A stretch of 48,035 nt of DNA from Saprospiraceae bacterium (lineage in GTDB: Bacteria; Bacteroidota; Bacteroidia; Chitinophagales; Saprospiraceae): assembly GCA_016714765.1 (NCBI GenBank), contig JADKCF010000020.1:1-48035 (forward strand). The letters run 5' to 3'. The notes beneath the pieces were generated by a model. That model had not been told where the DNA came from, made no database searches, and saw nothing but the letters and a program-made list of their open reading frames with translations. Shown one piece after another: positions 30,365 through 39,735 of the stretch (position 1 is the stretch's first letter; each line of letters opens with the position of its first letter). Both the position numbers and the translations under genes were made by a program.

Positions 30365-32245
30365 ATGGAACGTAATCAAATAATAGGTATTGTACTGATC
30401 ATGGCTACTTTTATGCTGTGGACCATCACATCAGCTCCAAGCAAAGAAGAACAGGCAAAAGCAAAACGAATTCAAGATTCTATTGCTTTGGTCCAAAGCA
30501 CCCCCATAAAAACCCCGGAAAGCTCAATTGTAAAACAAGACACTCTTTCAGCTATAACAAATCCGGGCAATGATTCTGCTTCTATACAGGCCAATGTGCT
30601 GAAGTTTGGTGGTTTTGGAGCAGCCGCTACAGGCACTCAGCAGGATGAAGTCATCGAAAACGATTTGATAAGGATTACATTCAGCAATAAAGGTGGTTTT
30701 ATTAAAGAGGCACTACTCAAAAAGCACTACAAGACTATCACTGACAGCACAGGAAAAGAAGGAAAAGAGCTGATTAAAATGCTCAATAATCCAGCCAATA
30801 AATTTAATTACGCGTTGCCTGTACCGGGTTCGATGTTGAAGACTGTCAACACTTCTGACTTATATTTTACCTCTGAAAAAAATGGCAATGTCATCACTTT
30901 CAGAGCAAATGCAGGGCAAGGTGCATATTTCGAACAAAAATATGAACTCAGTAAAGACAATTATGATCTAAAATACACCGTAACGACAAAAGGACTCGGC
31001 ACCATCGTACAGAGTGCCGGTAAACAAATACCTCTTTTATGGGAAAATCACTTGTCCAAATATGAAAAAGGTGCCCAGTTCGAACAAAACTACTCCACCA
31101 TTTACTTTAAGGAAAAAGATGAAAGAAGGGATTATTGCAAATGTGTATCTGATGATACCAAAGACCTAAATGAAAAAAAAATAGAATGGTTTTCGCACGT
31201 AAATCAGTTTTTCAATACGTCACTGATAGCTAAAAGTGCACCTTTCGGAGGTGGTGTGATGACCAGTAAAATGACAGACATTAAAACAACCGATGAAGTA
31301 AAAATAGTCACTTCCAATGTGGCCATTCCGATTGCGGATTTTAATAACAGCAGTTTCGAAATGTCACTCTATGTAGGTCCAAATGAATTCAAAAGACTAA
31401 AAGCCTATGGAAACGATCTCGAAGAAATAATACCTTTTGGTTCCAGTATTTTTGGTACCATCAATAGGTGGGCGATCAGACCGTTTTTCGATTTTCTTTC
31501 CAATTATATCGGTAGCAAGGGTATCGTTATCATCTTGCTTATTTTTCTGATCAAAATGGCTTTATACCCTCTCATGTACAAAATGCTTTATTCGCAAGCC
31601 AAAATGGGTGCTCTGAAGCCCGAGCTGGCACATCTGAAGGAAAAGTACAAAGATGATATGCAAAAGCAGCAGATGGAGACGATGAAAATATACAGAGAAT
31701 ATGGTGTCAGTCCCCTGGGAGGTTGTCTTCCTATGTTGCTCCAGATGCCCATCTGGTATGCCCTATTCAGATTTTTTCCTGCATCCATTACTTTCAGGCA
31801 GGAACCATTTTTGTGGGCAACAGACCTTTCTTCATACGACGTATTATTTAATCTTGGTTTCGAAATACCATTCTTCGGTGCCCATGTCAGTCTTTTCACC
31901 TTGCTCTGGGCGGTATCTACTATAGTCTACACGTATTACAATATGCAAAATGTAGACCTATCTGCCAATCCGGCCATGAAGTATGTGCAGTATTTTATGC
32001 CTGTGATGTTCCTTGCATTCTTTAATAATTATGCCTCTGGACTTACCTGTTATATGTTCTTCAGTAATCTGATCAATATATTACAGACTGTCGTCACAAA
32101 AAATTATATTTTTGACGAAGATAAAATCAGGGCCGAACTCCTCAAAGAGAAAGGCAAACCCAAAAAGAAGAGCGGATTTCAGGCTAAACTGGAAGAAGCC
32201 ATGAAACAACAACAGGCAATACAAGAGAAGAAAAATAAAAAATAA
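30365..32245 (+). CDS. yidC: Membrane protein insertase YidC
   Basis: 626 residues. An N-terminal membrane helix (IIGIVLIMATFMLWTITS) leads to a large periplasmic domain, and the conserved C-terminal insertase core has five helices (KGIVIILLIFLIKMALYPLMYK, PLGGCLPMLLQMPIWYALFRF, FLAFFNNYASGLTCYMFFSN). The tail is very basic (KGKPKKKSGFQ), as expected for a ribosome contact. YidC inserts inner-membrane proteins alone or with SecYEG. It is read without frameshift and is followed by gpsA 25 bases later. Confidence 0.96.
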   Translation: MERNQIIGIVLIMATFMLWTITSAPSKEEQAKAKRIQDSIALVQSTPIKTPESSIVKQDTLSAITNPGNDSASIQANVLKFGGFGAAATGTQQDEVIENDLIRITFSNKGGFIKEALLKKHYKTITDSTGKEGKELIKMLNNPANKFNYALPVPGSMLKTVNTSDLYFTSEKNGNVITFRANAGQGAYFEQKYELSKDNYDLKYTVTTKGLGTIVQSAGKQIPLLWENHLSKYEKGAQFEQNYSTIYFKEKDERRDYCKCVSDDTKDLNEKKIEWFSHVNQFFNTSLIAKSAPFGGGVMTSKMTDIKTTDEVKIVTSNVAIPIADFNNSSFEMSLYVGPNEFKRLKAYGNDLEEIIPFGSSIFGTINRWAIRPFFDFLSNYIGSKGIVIILLIFLIKMALYPLMYKMLYSQAKMGALKPELAHLKEKYKDDMQKQQMETMKIYREYGVSPLGGCLPMLLQMPIWYALFRFFPASITFRQEPFLWATDLSSYDVLFNLGFEIPFFGAHVSLFTLLWAVSTIVYTYYNMQNVDLSANPAMKYVQYFMPVMFLAFFNNYASGLTCYMFFSNLINILQTVVTKNYIFDEDKIRAELLKEKGKPKKKSGFQAKLEEAMKQQQAIQEKKNKK

Positions 32246-32269
32246 AATCCAACTGATAAATCCCGAAAC

Positions 32270-33301
32270 ATGAATACAGTCGGTATCATCGGTGCCGGGA
32301 GTTTCGGCATCACACTGGTCAAAATTCTGTCGCGGAATATAGATGTCATCATTTACAGTCGCAACGAAATCACTGTAGCATCTATCAATCAAACGGGTGC
32401 TCACTTGGGACATGAACTACGTTCCAATGTACGTGCCACCAACGACATATCAGAGATTACCTCACAGTGCGAATTATTGTTTGCCGTGGTCCCTTCATCG
32501 GGATTCAGACAAATGATGAAAGATTTTTGTCCATATCTCAAGCCCTCACATATCATTATACAGGGTACAAAAGGGCTCGATGTAAGTAGAATTTCTGATG
32601 AAAACTGGCAAAATTTAAACTTCAACAAGGCAGATGTCTGCACCATGACCGAGGTCATCCGCCAGGAAAGTAATGTCGTGCGTGTGGGATGTCTCTCGGG
32701 ACCCAACCTCGCCAAAGAGATACTTTCAGGACAGCCGGCAGCCACAGTGATAGCCTCAGAATTTGATGAAGTCATAACCCTGGGACAGAAGGTGCTTAGC
32801 AGTAAGAAGTTTTTTGCTTTCGGTTCGAATGATCTCAAGGCCGCAGAAATAGCCGGCGCTTTCAAAAATATCATTGCTGTCGCTTCAGGTATCCTGGCAG
32901 GTATGGGTATGGGAAAAAATATGCAGTCATTGCTGATCACCCGGGGCTTGAGAGAAATGATATATTTCGGAACCTCCATGGGTACGAGTGGTGCGGCCTA
33001 CCTTGGTGTGGCTGGTATAGGTGACCTAATAGCGACCGCGACGAGTGAAGATAGCCGCAATAATACTTTTGGCAAACGATTTGCAAGTGGCGAGGATTTT
33101 AATCACATCATGGCTACTTCTACAGAAGTAGTTGAGGGTGTACGCACACTCAAAATCATCAATCAACTGGCCAAAAACGATAAGTTAAACCTTCCTATTG
33201 TACAGGTACTTCATAAAGTGATATTTGAAGGATTCGATATGCAGAGGGGATTGGACTTTCTGATGAACGACAACTATGCGGTAGATGTTGACTTTTTATA
33301 A
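32270..33301 (+). CDS. gpsA: NAD(P)H-dependent glycerol-3-phosphate dehydrogenase
   Basis: 343 residues. The nucleotide-binding motif is VGIIGAGSFGITL, followed by VVPSSGFRQMM, the IIIQGTKGLD block, SGPNLAKEI and the catalytic helix AAEIAGAFKNIIAVASGI containing the active-site Lys, then GVAGIGDLIATATS. The enzyme reduces dihydroxyacetone phosphate to sn-glycerol 3-phosphate for phospholipid synthesis in the cytosol. The gene follows yidC closely and may share its transcript, a sensible pairing of membrane-building functions. Confidence 0.95.
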   Translation: MNTVGIIGAGSFGITLVKILSRNIDVIIYSRNEITVASINQTGAHLGHELRSNVRATNDISEITSQCELLFAVVPSSGFRQMMKDFCPYLKPSHIIIQGTKGLDVSRISDENWQNLNFNKADVCTMTEVIRQESNVVRVGCLSGPNLAKEILSGQPAATVIASEFDEVITLGQKVLSSKKFFAFGSNDLKAAEIAGAFKNIIAVASGILAGMGMGKNMQSLLITRGLREMIYFGTSMGTSGAAYLGVAGIGDLIATATSEDSRNNTFGKRFASGEDFNHIMATSTEVVEGVRTLKIINQLAKNDKLNLPIVQVLHKVIFEGFDMQRGLDFLMNDNYAVDVDFL

Positions 33302-33521
33302 CTTCAGCATTTAACCCAGATTCATTAGGTTTTTTGACGAAACGAAATAATACAAAATAGCTATAAAGCACGCAAATTTCATCCCGCAGTCGTAGTATAC
33401 AATACAATGAGGAATGAAAATTAAGTAATGAAATAGATATGAAGTAGAATTTTTGTTGCAGAAGATTCCTGATGAGTGAACTGGGTTTGAAAGCAATTAC
33501 TTTTTGTAACTAAGCGCCTTT

Positions 33522-34863
33522 TCATTTAAGTTTCAAGGGATATACTTTTGTCTGTCTGCCGGCAAAGTAGGTAAACTTCTCACCATCATACCATCCATCT
33601 TCTTCGAGCATGATCCGGATGACTTTTCCCCATTCAGGAATTTCGCTTGCCGCATTGAGCTCTATAGAATAAGCAGTATTGGGATAAATAATATAATCTC
33701 CTGCACCTTTGACCCCATTTTGCTGGTCCCACATACCCATGGTCGGCCCGGCAGGATGGCCGTGAAAACCAATGGGATGTGTATATATGGACGCTGTTAT
33801 CTCTTCTTTTTTTGGCTTTTGTAAGGGCATTGGACAAAACATCATTGCCTGACCTGGTAACGGCAAACTGATCTGTCAGTATATCCTGTAGTCTGGTGGC
33901 TGTGGCAAATGCTTTTTGGATAGATGCCGGCACCTCCTTTTCGTCTGGTTTTAGTATATAAAAATGCTGCTGCTGATCTGTATTTAATCTATTGTAAGTG
34001 ATACCAAAATCCACATGCAGCAAGTCGCCGTACTGAATCACCTGGTCTTTGGGTCTACCAGAAAAACTGCGCAAATGATCAAAATTTCCTTTATCCTGTC
34101 TCTGGATCGATACCGTAGGATGAAACCAAACTTCGAGGCCTGCATCTGTGACCAATTGTCGTAGTCTCCAGACGATATCATCAGTCGTAGTCGCATCGGC
34201 CTTAATAAAATCAGGAGAAAAGCCCTGCATGATGATCTCCCTGCTGAGTCCGCACAATGATTGATAAAAGTCAATCTCCATTGCACTCCGAGTTTCCAAC
34301 CAACCTATGGCCAGACTTTCTGCCGATACCAGCCGATCTTTAAATCCTGAAGGCAAGGCTTGCTCCAGGTGTGTCTTCTCCGTGTCTACCAGTCCGTCTG
34401 CCAGTCCAAAATACTCAGAAGTATTGATTCCAATTTTCTGAGGATGATACTTTGACACAAGATTGGATAATGCCTCCCATTGATCAGGATAAATATCGAT
34501 ATTCCAGTCCCCTTTGAGCAATCTTCCTACATCATATCTGGCTATCGCCACCTTTTCTAAGGGCTTTCCATTCTGTGGGTCATAAAAAACCAAAATGGTT
34601 CGGCGTCGCGCAGACAGCCACTCTGATGGTAGCATCGTTTTCATCACCGGATCTTCATTGTACTCTCTGGAAATAATAATCCACATATCGATTCCAGACC
34701 GTTTCATGAGGTCCGGCAATATTTTTTCCATTCTGAATTCCAACATACTATCTACCCAGATAGCTTGCTCACGCTGACTCATGACTCCGACACCGGATTT
34801 CTGACCCATCATTACTTAAATATTCAATAGTACACAAATAACAAATAAAGATAATTTCAACAT
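33522..34863 (-). CDS. Secreted M24 (Xaa-Pro aminopeptidase-like) metallopeptidase, frameshifted
   Basis: The body starts at MSQREQAIWVDSMLE and keeps the family blocks MWIIISREYNEDPVMKTMLP, LLHVDFGITYN, THPIGFHGHPAGP and AYSIELNAASEIPEW, which carry most metal-ligand positions of the M24 fold. An A7 run near 33815 lacks one A, splitting the last quarter. A continuous frame begins at 34812, but in the same frame a hydrophobic leader MLKLSLFVICVLLNI begins at ATG 34863 and is separated from the body only by a TAA at 34816-34818. Relatives have signal peptides, so the leader is likely the true start and the TAA a read or assembly error. It probably removes N-terminal dipeptides with proline in the periplasm. 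Confidence 0.78.
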
Positions 34864-34960
34864 ATGATGATGGCATGTTTTAACCCAAAAAGAAACAAAT
34901 CTACACAACAGAAATCAAAGTTTGTATATCTTTAGCCGATAATAACCTAAAATCAGTATT

Positions 34961-35815
34961 ATGGCGTATATTTTTATTACAGGGGTATCTACAGGTATCG
35001 GATTTGATGCCATGAAAACACTCATTAACCAAGGTTATCATATCATCGGGACAGTCAGAAATGAAACAGATGCCAACAGACTCAAGGATGAATTCGGAAA
35101 ACAGTGCACCCTCCTTATTTTTGATGTCACTGATAAAGAAAAATGCAAGAGCGAAATTTCAGGCATCTACCACATGCTCGAAAAAGAAGGTCTGTCATGT
35201 CTCATCAATAATGCAGGCATAGCAGTACCGGGTCCTCTGCAACACCTGACAGATGAAGAATTTGCTCACCAAATGGAAGTCAACGTACATGCGGTGAGAC
35301 GTATCACCAACTTGCTACTACCCTACCTGGGTACAGACAAAAAATACAATCCCGGCAAGATCATCAATATCAGTTCGGTCTCAGGATTGTTCAGTTCGCC
35401 TTTTAATGGGGCATATTGCATTTCAAAGCATGCACTGGAAAGTATGAATGATGTCTACAGGCGCGAATTGTCCATGTTTGGCATTCAGGTGATCGCCATA
35501 GAGCCCGGTCCTATAAAGACAGAAATATGGAATAAAAATATGGGTACTCTGGACCGGTTTAAAGATACACCTTATGGAAATATTCTGGCCTCGGCCGATA
35601 AAATGATAAAAAACTCTGAAATGTCCGCTTTCGATGTAAAAGTCATCAGTGATATCATTTCTGGTATTATAGCTGACCCTAGACCTAAAACAAGATTTTT
35701 AGTACATCGCAAGCCATTCCTGTTCAAGCTGCTGGCATATTATTTACCTGACAGGATAGTAGATAAAATGATCAGAAAAACGCTTGCCTCAGGCGACCAA
35801 TACAGACCTGTGTGA
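34961..35815 (+). CDS. Short-chain dehydrogenase/reductase (classical SDR)
   Basis: 284 residues. The Rossmann motif is TGVSTGIGFD, followed by DVTDKEK, the NNAGIA loop, the catalytic Ser in INISSVSGLFSS and YCISK (Tyr and Lys), then EPGPIKTEIW. It looks like SDRs related to retinol or 17-beta-hydroxysteroid dehydrogenases. The substrate is unknown. A hydrophobic or basic C-terminal tail (KPFLFKLLAYYLPDRIVDKM) may touch a membrane. It is divergent from the M24 gene and convergent with the next gene. Confidence 0.88.
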   Translation: MAYIFITGVSTGIGFDAMKTLINQGYHIIGTVRNETDANRLKDEFGKQCTLLIFDVTDKEKCKSEISGIYHMLEKEGLSCLINNAGIAVPGPLQHLTDEEFAHQMEVNVHAVRRITNLLLPYLGTDKKYNPGKIINISSVSGLFSSPFNGAYCISKHALESMNDVYRRELSMFGIQVIAIEPGPIKTEIWNKNMGTLDRFKDTPYGNILASADKMIKNSEMSAFDVKVISDIISGIIADPRPKTRFLVHRKPFLFKLLAYYLPDRIVDKMIRKTLASGDQYRPV

Positions 35816-35831
35816 AATGATAGCGCCTGTA

Positions 35832-35885
35832 CAAACCAATAAATGGATTGCCACTATTTAGTAACAGCCAATCCATTAAGTAATT
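35832..35885. terminator. Possible terminator hairpin between convergent genes
   Basis: AATGGATTG and CAATCCATT form a 9-base stem over a longer loop that includes the stop of the minus-strand gene. The downstream T-tracts are poor on both sides, so this is weak. Confidence 0.3.
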
Positions 35886-36486
35886 CTACTGCATCTGCCA
35901 TTTTAGCTTCCAGCATGTTCTGAGATGTATATGTGATAAACTGAACTGTGCCCGAATTATTGGAATAATAGTACCCAAAGTATGAAAATTTGATACCCTG
36001 TATTGTGCCATCCATTTGCATCAACAGTACTTTCAGGCCATTGACCATTCTGTATTCTCTTTTTATCACCTTGATATCTGGTGCCACTTTTTTACCATTT
36101 TCCAATGCAATGTTTTGAAGTGTTTCTAGGGGAATCTCTATTTTTTCGGTGATGATCACACAGAATAAATCCCCTGCTTTTGATTGTAGTTCATATTCGC
36201 CTTCGCCTCCTGCTTCGGCTTTTTTGAACTGCCATTTTTTGGGGTCTATCCAGAACGACATATTGACTTTTTCACTTTTGATCTGAAACCCTGAATTGGT
36301 GTTTTTAGTAAATATTTCAGCGTTTACGGGGATTTCTTCTGATAGTGTATTGGCCATATTTTCGTAAATCCAGGTACCATCATCATAGAGAATCACCGGG
36401 TCACCATGCTCTGTTACACCTTTTTTTTGTCCCAAAACATTACCCAAAATGTATAAAAACGAAATAAGAAAGCATATTTTTTTCAT
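35854..36486 (-). CDS. Exported protein of unknown function
   Basis: About 210 residues from ATG 36486 (ATG 36492 is also possible). A signal peptide (ICFLISFLYILGNVLGQ) is followed by GDPVILYDDGTWIYE, a short motif seen at the start of many Bacteroidota exported proteins, and then a mixed alpha/beta domain with MSFWIDPKKWQFKKAEAGG and MVNGLKVLLMQMDGTIQGI. The C-terminal portion resembles stress-type periplasmic domains, but I cannot name the family. It is probably periplasmic. No partner gene is obvious. Confidence 0.65.
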   Translation of the reverse strand: MKKICFLISFLYILGNVLGQKKGVTEHGDPVILYDDGTWIYENMANTLSEEIPVNAEIFTKNTNSGFQIKSEKVNMSFWIDPKKWQFKKAEAGGEGEYELQSKAGDLFCVIITEKIEIPLETLQNIALENGKKVAPDIKVIKREYRMVNGLKVLLMQMDGTIQGIKFSYFGYYYSNNSGTVQFITYTSQNMLEAKMADAVELLNGLAVTK

Positions 36487-36874
36487 AACCATTATTTTAA
36501 AGTTATATCACCAACAAAATTAGACAAACTGATGAAAAATAAAAGAGAAAATGATAAAAAAGATGAAAAAAATTAAATTTTGCGTGCTCATCTTGTAGAA
36601 AATAAATCAAAATATAATCATGCTTGATCACATAGTACATCATAAAATAAGGGGAAAAGGTTTTTTCCTATAATGTCGGCAGTGTTTTCTGTAGTAGGTG
36701 ATAGGGCCTACATTTGGATAATCAAAAAAGATGGTTTAAATTTGTGATGACGATAAAAAAACAAAAAGCTAAAAACTTTTTTACTGATGAGCACTATACA
36801 TCTGAAAAAACCGAAAGTTGCTAGATTTTTTATTCGTCTAACAAACAGTTGTCAGCAAGTATTGAAACCAAATA
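36487..36874. other. Intergenic stretch, no gene seen
   Basis: About 390 bases, AT-rich with many A runs. I see no plausible reading frame, RNA gene or strong hairpin. It marks the entry to the accessory region, where coding density falls. Confidence 0.5.
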
Positions 36875-37402
36875 ATGAATTTTAGTCCAATAATAACTCT
36901 ACTACTAGTTTTTATCGGGTGTGGAAACCCCAATGAACCAAATTTGGAAAAGAAGCAATACTAGAGTGTGTCCTGGGCACTTGATAGCCAAATCTGAAGT
37001 GGAAAAGAGTATGAATATTTACATAACTGATGCCAATCAAATGGACGGATAGTACTTCTTATGTGTCAATTACTATTGACACTAAGAATTTATAAACAGG
37101 AAGGTGAATTTTGGACTTCCAAATACAAAGGATATAAAATACATCAATTTTTAACATCCGTTGATACTAGTATTTCAAGAAATATCGAAGATTTGACTCA
37201 GACAACAGCTAATAGATTAAAATGGAATAAACAAACCAAAAAATTCATTGAAAACAATGAGGAATTCTCTCCTCCCTATAATCCGCCGAAAATTCATTTC
37301 ATTTACAACCCTAATAAAAAATGTGTAGAAAAGTATTTAGCTGAAGGAGAGTTTAAAGAAGTACTGATTAAACTGTGTAAATTATGCAGTGAGACCAGCT
37401 GA
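36875..37402 (+). pseudogene. Broken lipoprotein gene of unknown function
   Basis: ATG 36875 opens a clear lipoprotein leader (FSPIITLLLVFIGCG, lipobox ending Cys16) that stops at 36962. A middle part (EVEKSMNIYITDANQMDG) is in another frame. A 113-residue tail from 37061 to 37402 returns to the first frame with good coding character (EGEFWTSKYKGYKIHQFL, PPKIHFIYNPNKKCVEKYL). Together they fit one lipoprotein of about 170 residues with several lesions. I do not recognise the family. Whether this is decay or sequencing error is unclear, but the number of breaks is higher than in nearby housekeeping genes. Confidence 0.5.
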
Positions 37403-37490
37403 CAACATGCCGTGACCACGCCAGCCACCCTATCGGGATGGCCGTCGGGTACGGCCGGGACGTTACCTGCCATATTGCCCGACCACACCT
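37403..37490. other. GC-rich non-coding island with hairpin
   Basis: Directly after the preceding stop, roughly 90 bases are distinctly GC-richer than their surroundings and contain GGCCGT-CGGGT-ACGGCC (37440-37456). No gene is recognised. The abrupt composition change suggests an inserted fragment. Confidence 0.4.
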
Positions 37491-37549
37491 CAAGACCGAA
37501 CATCGAGAAAAAATTGATACATTTGCACAAAATTTAACAAACCGATAGA

Positions 37550-37800
37550 ATGAAATTATCAGGACAGGAACTATACAATAAATTAGTAAACGAATATAAG
37601 ATTATCGGAGAAAAGGATTATCAATTTATTTGGTAATTGAAATAGAAAAAGAAGAAAGCAATGATTTTAATGGAGCAAGTTTTAATTTTAAAGAATTAGA
37701 AAAATACAAAGAAATTAAAGCAAAGAATAATCATATGACAGCAGCAGGTATTCCTTTTGCAGTAACCTTAACAGAATTAATGAAAGAGAAAGTAAAATAG
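37550..37800 (+). CDS. Small protein of unknown function (one frameshift)
   Basis: The first 28 residues (MKLSGQELYNKLVNEYKII...) stop at 37634. The adjoining frame from 37630 continues as LVIEIEKEESNDFNGASF and ends LTELMKEKVK at 37800. One missing base near 37622 would join them into about 83 residues. It is soluble, acidic and without recognised motifs. Coding character is good on both sides of the break. I do not recognise it. Confidence 0.4.
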
Positions 37801-38018
37801 TCAACGCAATTTGCAAGCACAATTAAAAACCGCACAAGCCAACACACGACCAAAGTTTTTAATAGAGCTTGCAAAGCCAACCCAAAAGAAAAATTGTTTT
37901 TAAAAAATTTCCAACGCTTCAAAAAAAAATAAAAAACGCAACGCACAGCCGACACTCAATGACACGAAAACCCAACAATGACAATGGTTTGCAAGGACGG
38001 TGGACAAGAACCACAGCT
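37801..38018. other. Low-complexity spacer before repeat R1
   Basis: A/C-rich sequence with poly-A and poly-C stretches. It includes a TTTGCAAGC/GCTTGCAAA inverted repeat pair about 50 bases apart. No convincing gene on either strand. Confidence 0.35.
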
Positions 38019-38049
38019 AACAACTAAACATTCATCGTGTCAAGCGGAC
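38019..38049 (+). repeat. Dispersed repeat R, copy 1
   Basis: 31 bases that match 41257-41287 at 28 positions in the same orientation. The shared core reads CAACTAAAC, then TTCATCGT, then AGCGGAC. A hairpin GAAGCAC-TGTT-GTGCTTC follows at 38050-38067. Confidence 0.7.
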
Positions 38050-38082
38050 GAAGCACTGTTGTGCTTCATCAGCCTATGGCTC

Positions 38083-38295
38083 AAACGCTCAGTCATAATC
38101 GTGGCATATAGTGCTACAGCCCGCAAACTTGGAGTTATCATATGGAATATGGTTACACATGGTACAAATTACATCAATCCTGCAGGATATTTATTTTTGG
38201 ATCAAAAAAGAAAATTAGGGATAGTAAAGAGAATACAAAAACAAATTGATAAATTTGGCCTGACTAATGATGATGTCGTTTTCACAACTGTTTGA
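38083..38295 (+). mobile_element. 3' remnant of an IS110-like transposase
   Basis: About 70 residues of coding sequence in a frame that is open from 37978: KRSVIIVAYSATARKLGVII, WNMVTHGTNYINPAGYLFLD and QKRKLGIVKRIQKQI. This resembles the C-terminal end of IS110-family transposases, where a basic-helix region (ARKLAVIIWNM-like) follows the Transposase_20 domain. The catalytic DEDD N-terminal domain is absent and the upstream residues do not look like a transposase. It is therefore a truncated leftover, not an active element. I recognise this by similarity only; it needs a search to confirm. Confidence 0.5.
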
Positions 38296-38342
38296 TTTTG
38301 TGAGTGATCTGAATACGTTAGTCAGAATAAATAAAATAGAAA

Positions 38343-39173
38343 ATGAAATATATAGTATTGATATTAATAAGTTTGATTTCTATAGAAATTAAAGCACAAA
38401 GAGACTATACTCGTGCAGAAATGATTGGGTATAATGTTGGTCTGAATGCATTAAATGCTGGTATTTCAAGAATAATAAACAAAACCAAGGAAAAAATAAA
38501 AGATGTATTTCTTGATGGTTTATGGAAAGGAGCGATTGGTGGGGCAATCAATTATACATCTAAAGAACTTGTTTTACAGATTCACGAAAGTCAAAAACCA
38601 GATTTATTTTGGACTTCAAGGTTAGTCAATACCTTGGGCAATTCAGTAACCTATAATGCAGCTAACAATGATGGTATATTTGATTACATATATTTTGATT
38701 TTGGATTTAATCGTCTAAAATTTAGCACTACCAAATTTAAAGTAGAATATAAGATAATGCCTATATCAATATTGTTAATGCTAGCAACAGCAAAAGATGG
38801 CAATTTCAATATAAAGAGATCTTTGACTACTTTAACTCCATATTTCGAACCAAAATCAAATTATATTGATGGATCGTATTCTAGATCAAATAACATATTA
38901 ATTCAAAATAATGAATTTATTGGACATGAGTTAATTCATACCTACTCGCATTATGAATTTATGGTAGTTAATACTTTTGTGCAAAAAAAAAGAAATTATA
39001 AAAATAATGAAAAATTGAGTTTCTTGAAAAAAGTTAATAAGTATATTTACTGGGATATACTTAACAGACTTGTAACAAGATCTTTATATGCAGTAGAAGG
39101 AGATATTACACCGCAAAAGTATGACAATTTTTTTGAGTATGAAGCTAATTTCTTTTCCGATAGATTGAAATAA
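38343..39173 (+). CDS. Exported putative zinc metalloprotease-like protein (HExxH)
   Basis: 276 residues: a signal peptide ending at IKAQ (about residue 19), a Gly-rich helical segment (GLWKGAIGGAINYTSKEL), then a domain with GHELIHTYSHYEF, giving HExxH at His195, Glu196, His199. The tail has FFEYEANFFSDRLK, whose Glu residues are candidates for a third ligand. I do not recognise a named family. It could be a degenerate or a genuine zincin. It lies between repeat R1 (about 290 bases upstream) and repeat S1 (22 bases downstream) in the accessory region. Confidence 0.7.
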   Translation: MKYIVLILISLISIEIKAQRDYTRAEMIGYNVGLNALNAGISRIINKTKEKIKDVFLDGLWKGAIGGAINYTSKELVLQIHESQKPDLFWTSRLVNTLGNSVTYNAANNDGIFDYIYFDFGFNRLKFSTTKFKVEYKIMPISILLMLATAKDGNFNIKRSLTTLTPYFEPKSNYIDGSYSRSNNILIQNNEFIGHELIHTYSHYEFMVVNTFVQKKRNYKNNEKLSFLKKVNKYIYWDILNRLVTRSLYAVEGDITPQKYDNFFEYEANFFSDRLK

Positions 39174-39194
39174 AATACGATCTCTAGTCGATTA

Positions 39195-39238
39195 GACGGC
39201 CCCACCAAATGAGGCTGATGGGGTGCGCCTCTAATTTA
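39195..39238 (+). repeat. Dispersed stem-forming repeat S, copy 1
   Basis: 44 bases, about 77% identical to 42616-42660 in the same orientation. It begins with GAC and GCCCCAC and ends TCTAATTTA. It contains the stem GAGGC-N11-GCCTC. It starts 22 bases after the stop codon at 39173. Confidence 0.65.
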
Positions 39239-39259
39239 GATATCAATAGGATGCTAATA

Positions 39260-39540
39260 GACACAAGCCGTTGTTTGTGGTTCCTTCGTTATCAAGTGAA
39301 ATCGTTCACTTGATTTGCTTCGCAACCACTCAGCCTCAATTCGCAAATCATCAACCCAATAGCTCTTTTCACATGTTTAGGCTATCCATTACTTTAAGAA
39401 TAGGCTAAGAAAGTCTTTCCTATTCGAATTTCCTGGAGACTTACGTTCAGTCCTACCCGCCCGCGTATGAGAGACTTACAACCCGTTGGATAAGCATCCT
39501 ACGTGCTTTCACTCGCTAGATAATTTGTTTTGCAACAAGT
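39260..39540 (-). mobile_element. Possible group II intron domain I remnant
   Basis: Read on the minus strand, ACTGAACGTAAGTCTC (39436-39451) matches a stretch of domain I of bacterial group II introns (ACTGAACGCAAGTTTC in the lactococcal LtrB intron) at 14 of 16 positions, followed by AAATTCGAATAGGAAAG as in that intron's next stem. Upstream GTGAAAGC...GGGTTGTAAGTC also has the right flavour. Downstream, strong hairpins occur at 39398-39425 (GAATAGG/CCTATTC) and 39291-39314 (ATCAAGTGAA/TTCACTTGAT). No reverse transcriptase gene and no domain V were found, so at best it is a fragment. The match is from memory and needs a covariance-model search. Confidence 0.35.
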
Positions 39541-39735
39541 TGTACAGCTTACATTTTAGCAGTACATTTGTCATTCAAGGCACACACAGCAGACTGATCG
39601 CTCTCGTTGTCATAACGTTGCAAGTCATCCGTTGTTGTGAGTGATAACATCATCTCCAAAACAAACATAGACAGAAAGAAAAAAAAATATATTCCAATTT
39701 TTGATATTTGTAACTTTAAACACAAAAACTTAAAA

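Noticed and set aside
37303..37955. Short minus-strand reading frames around the GC-rich island
   Set aside because: They run through the island and antisense to better coding candidates; no motif supports them.
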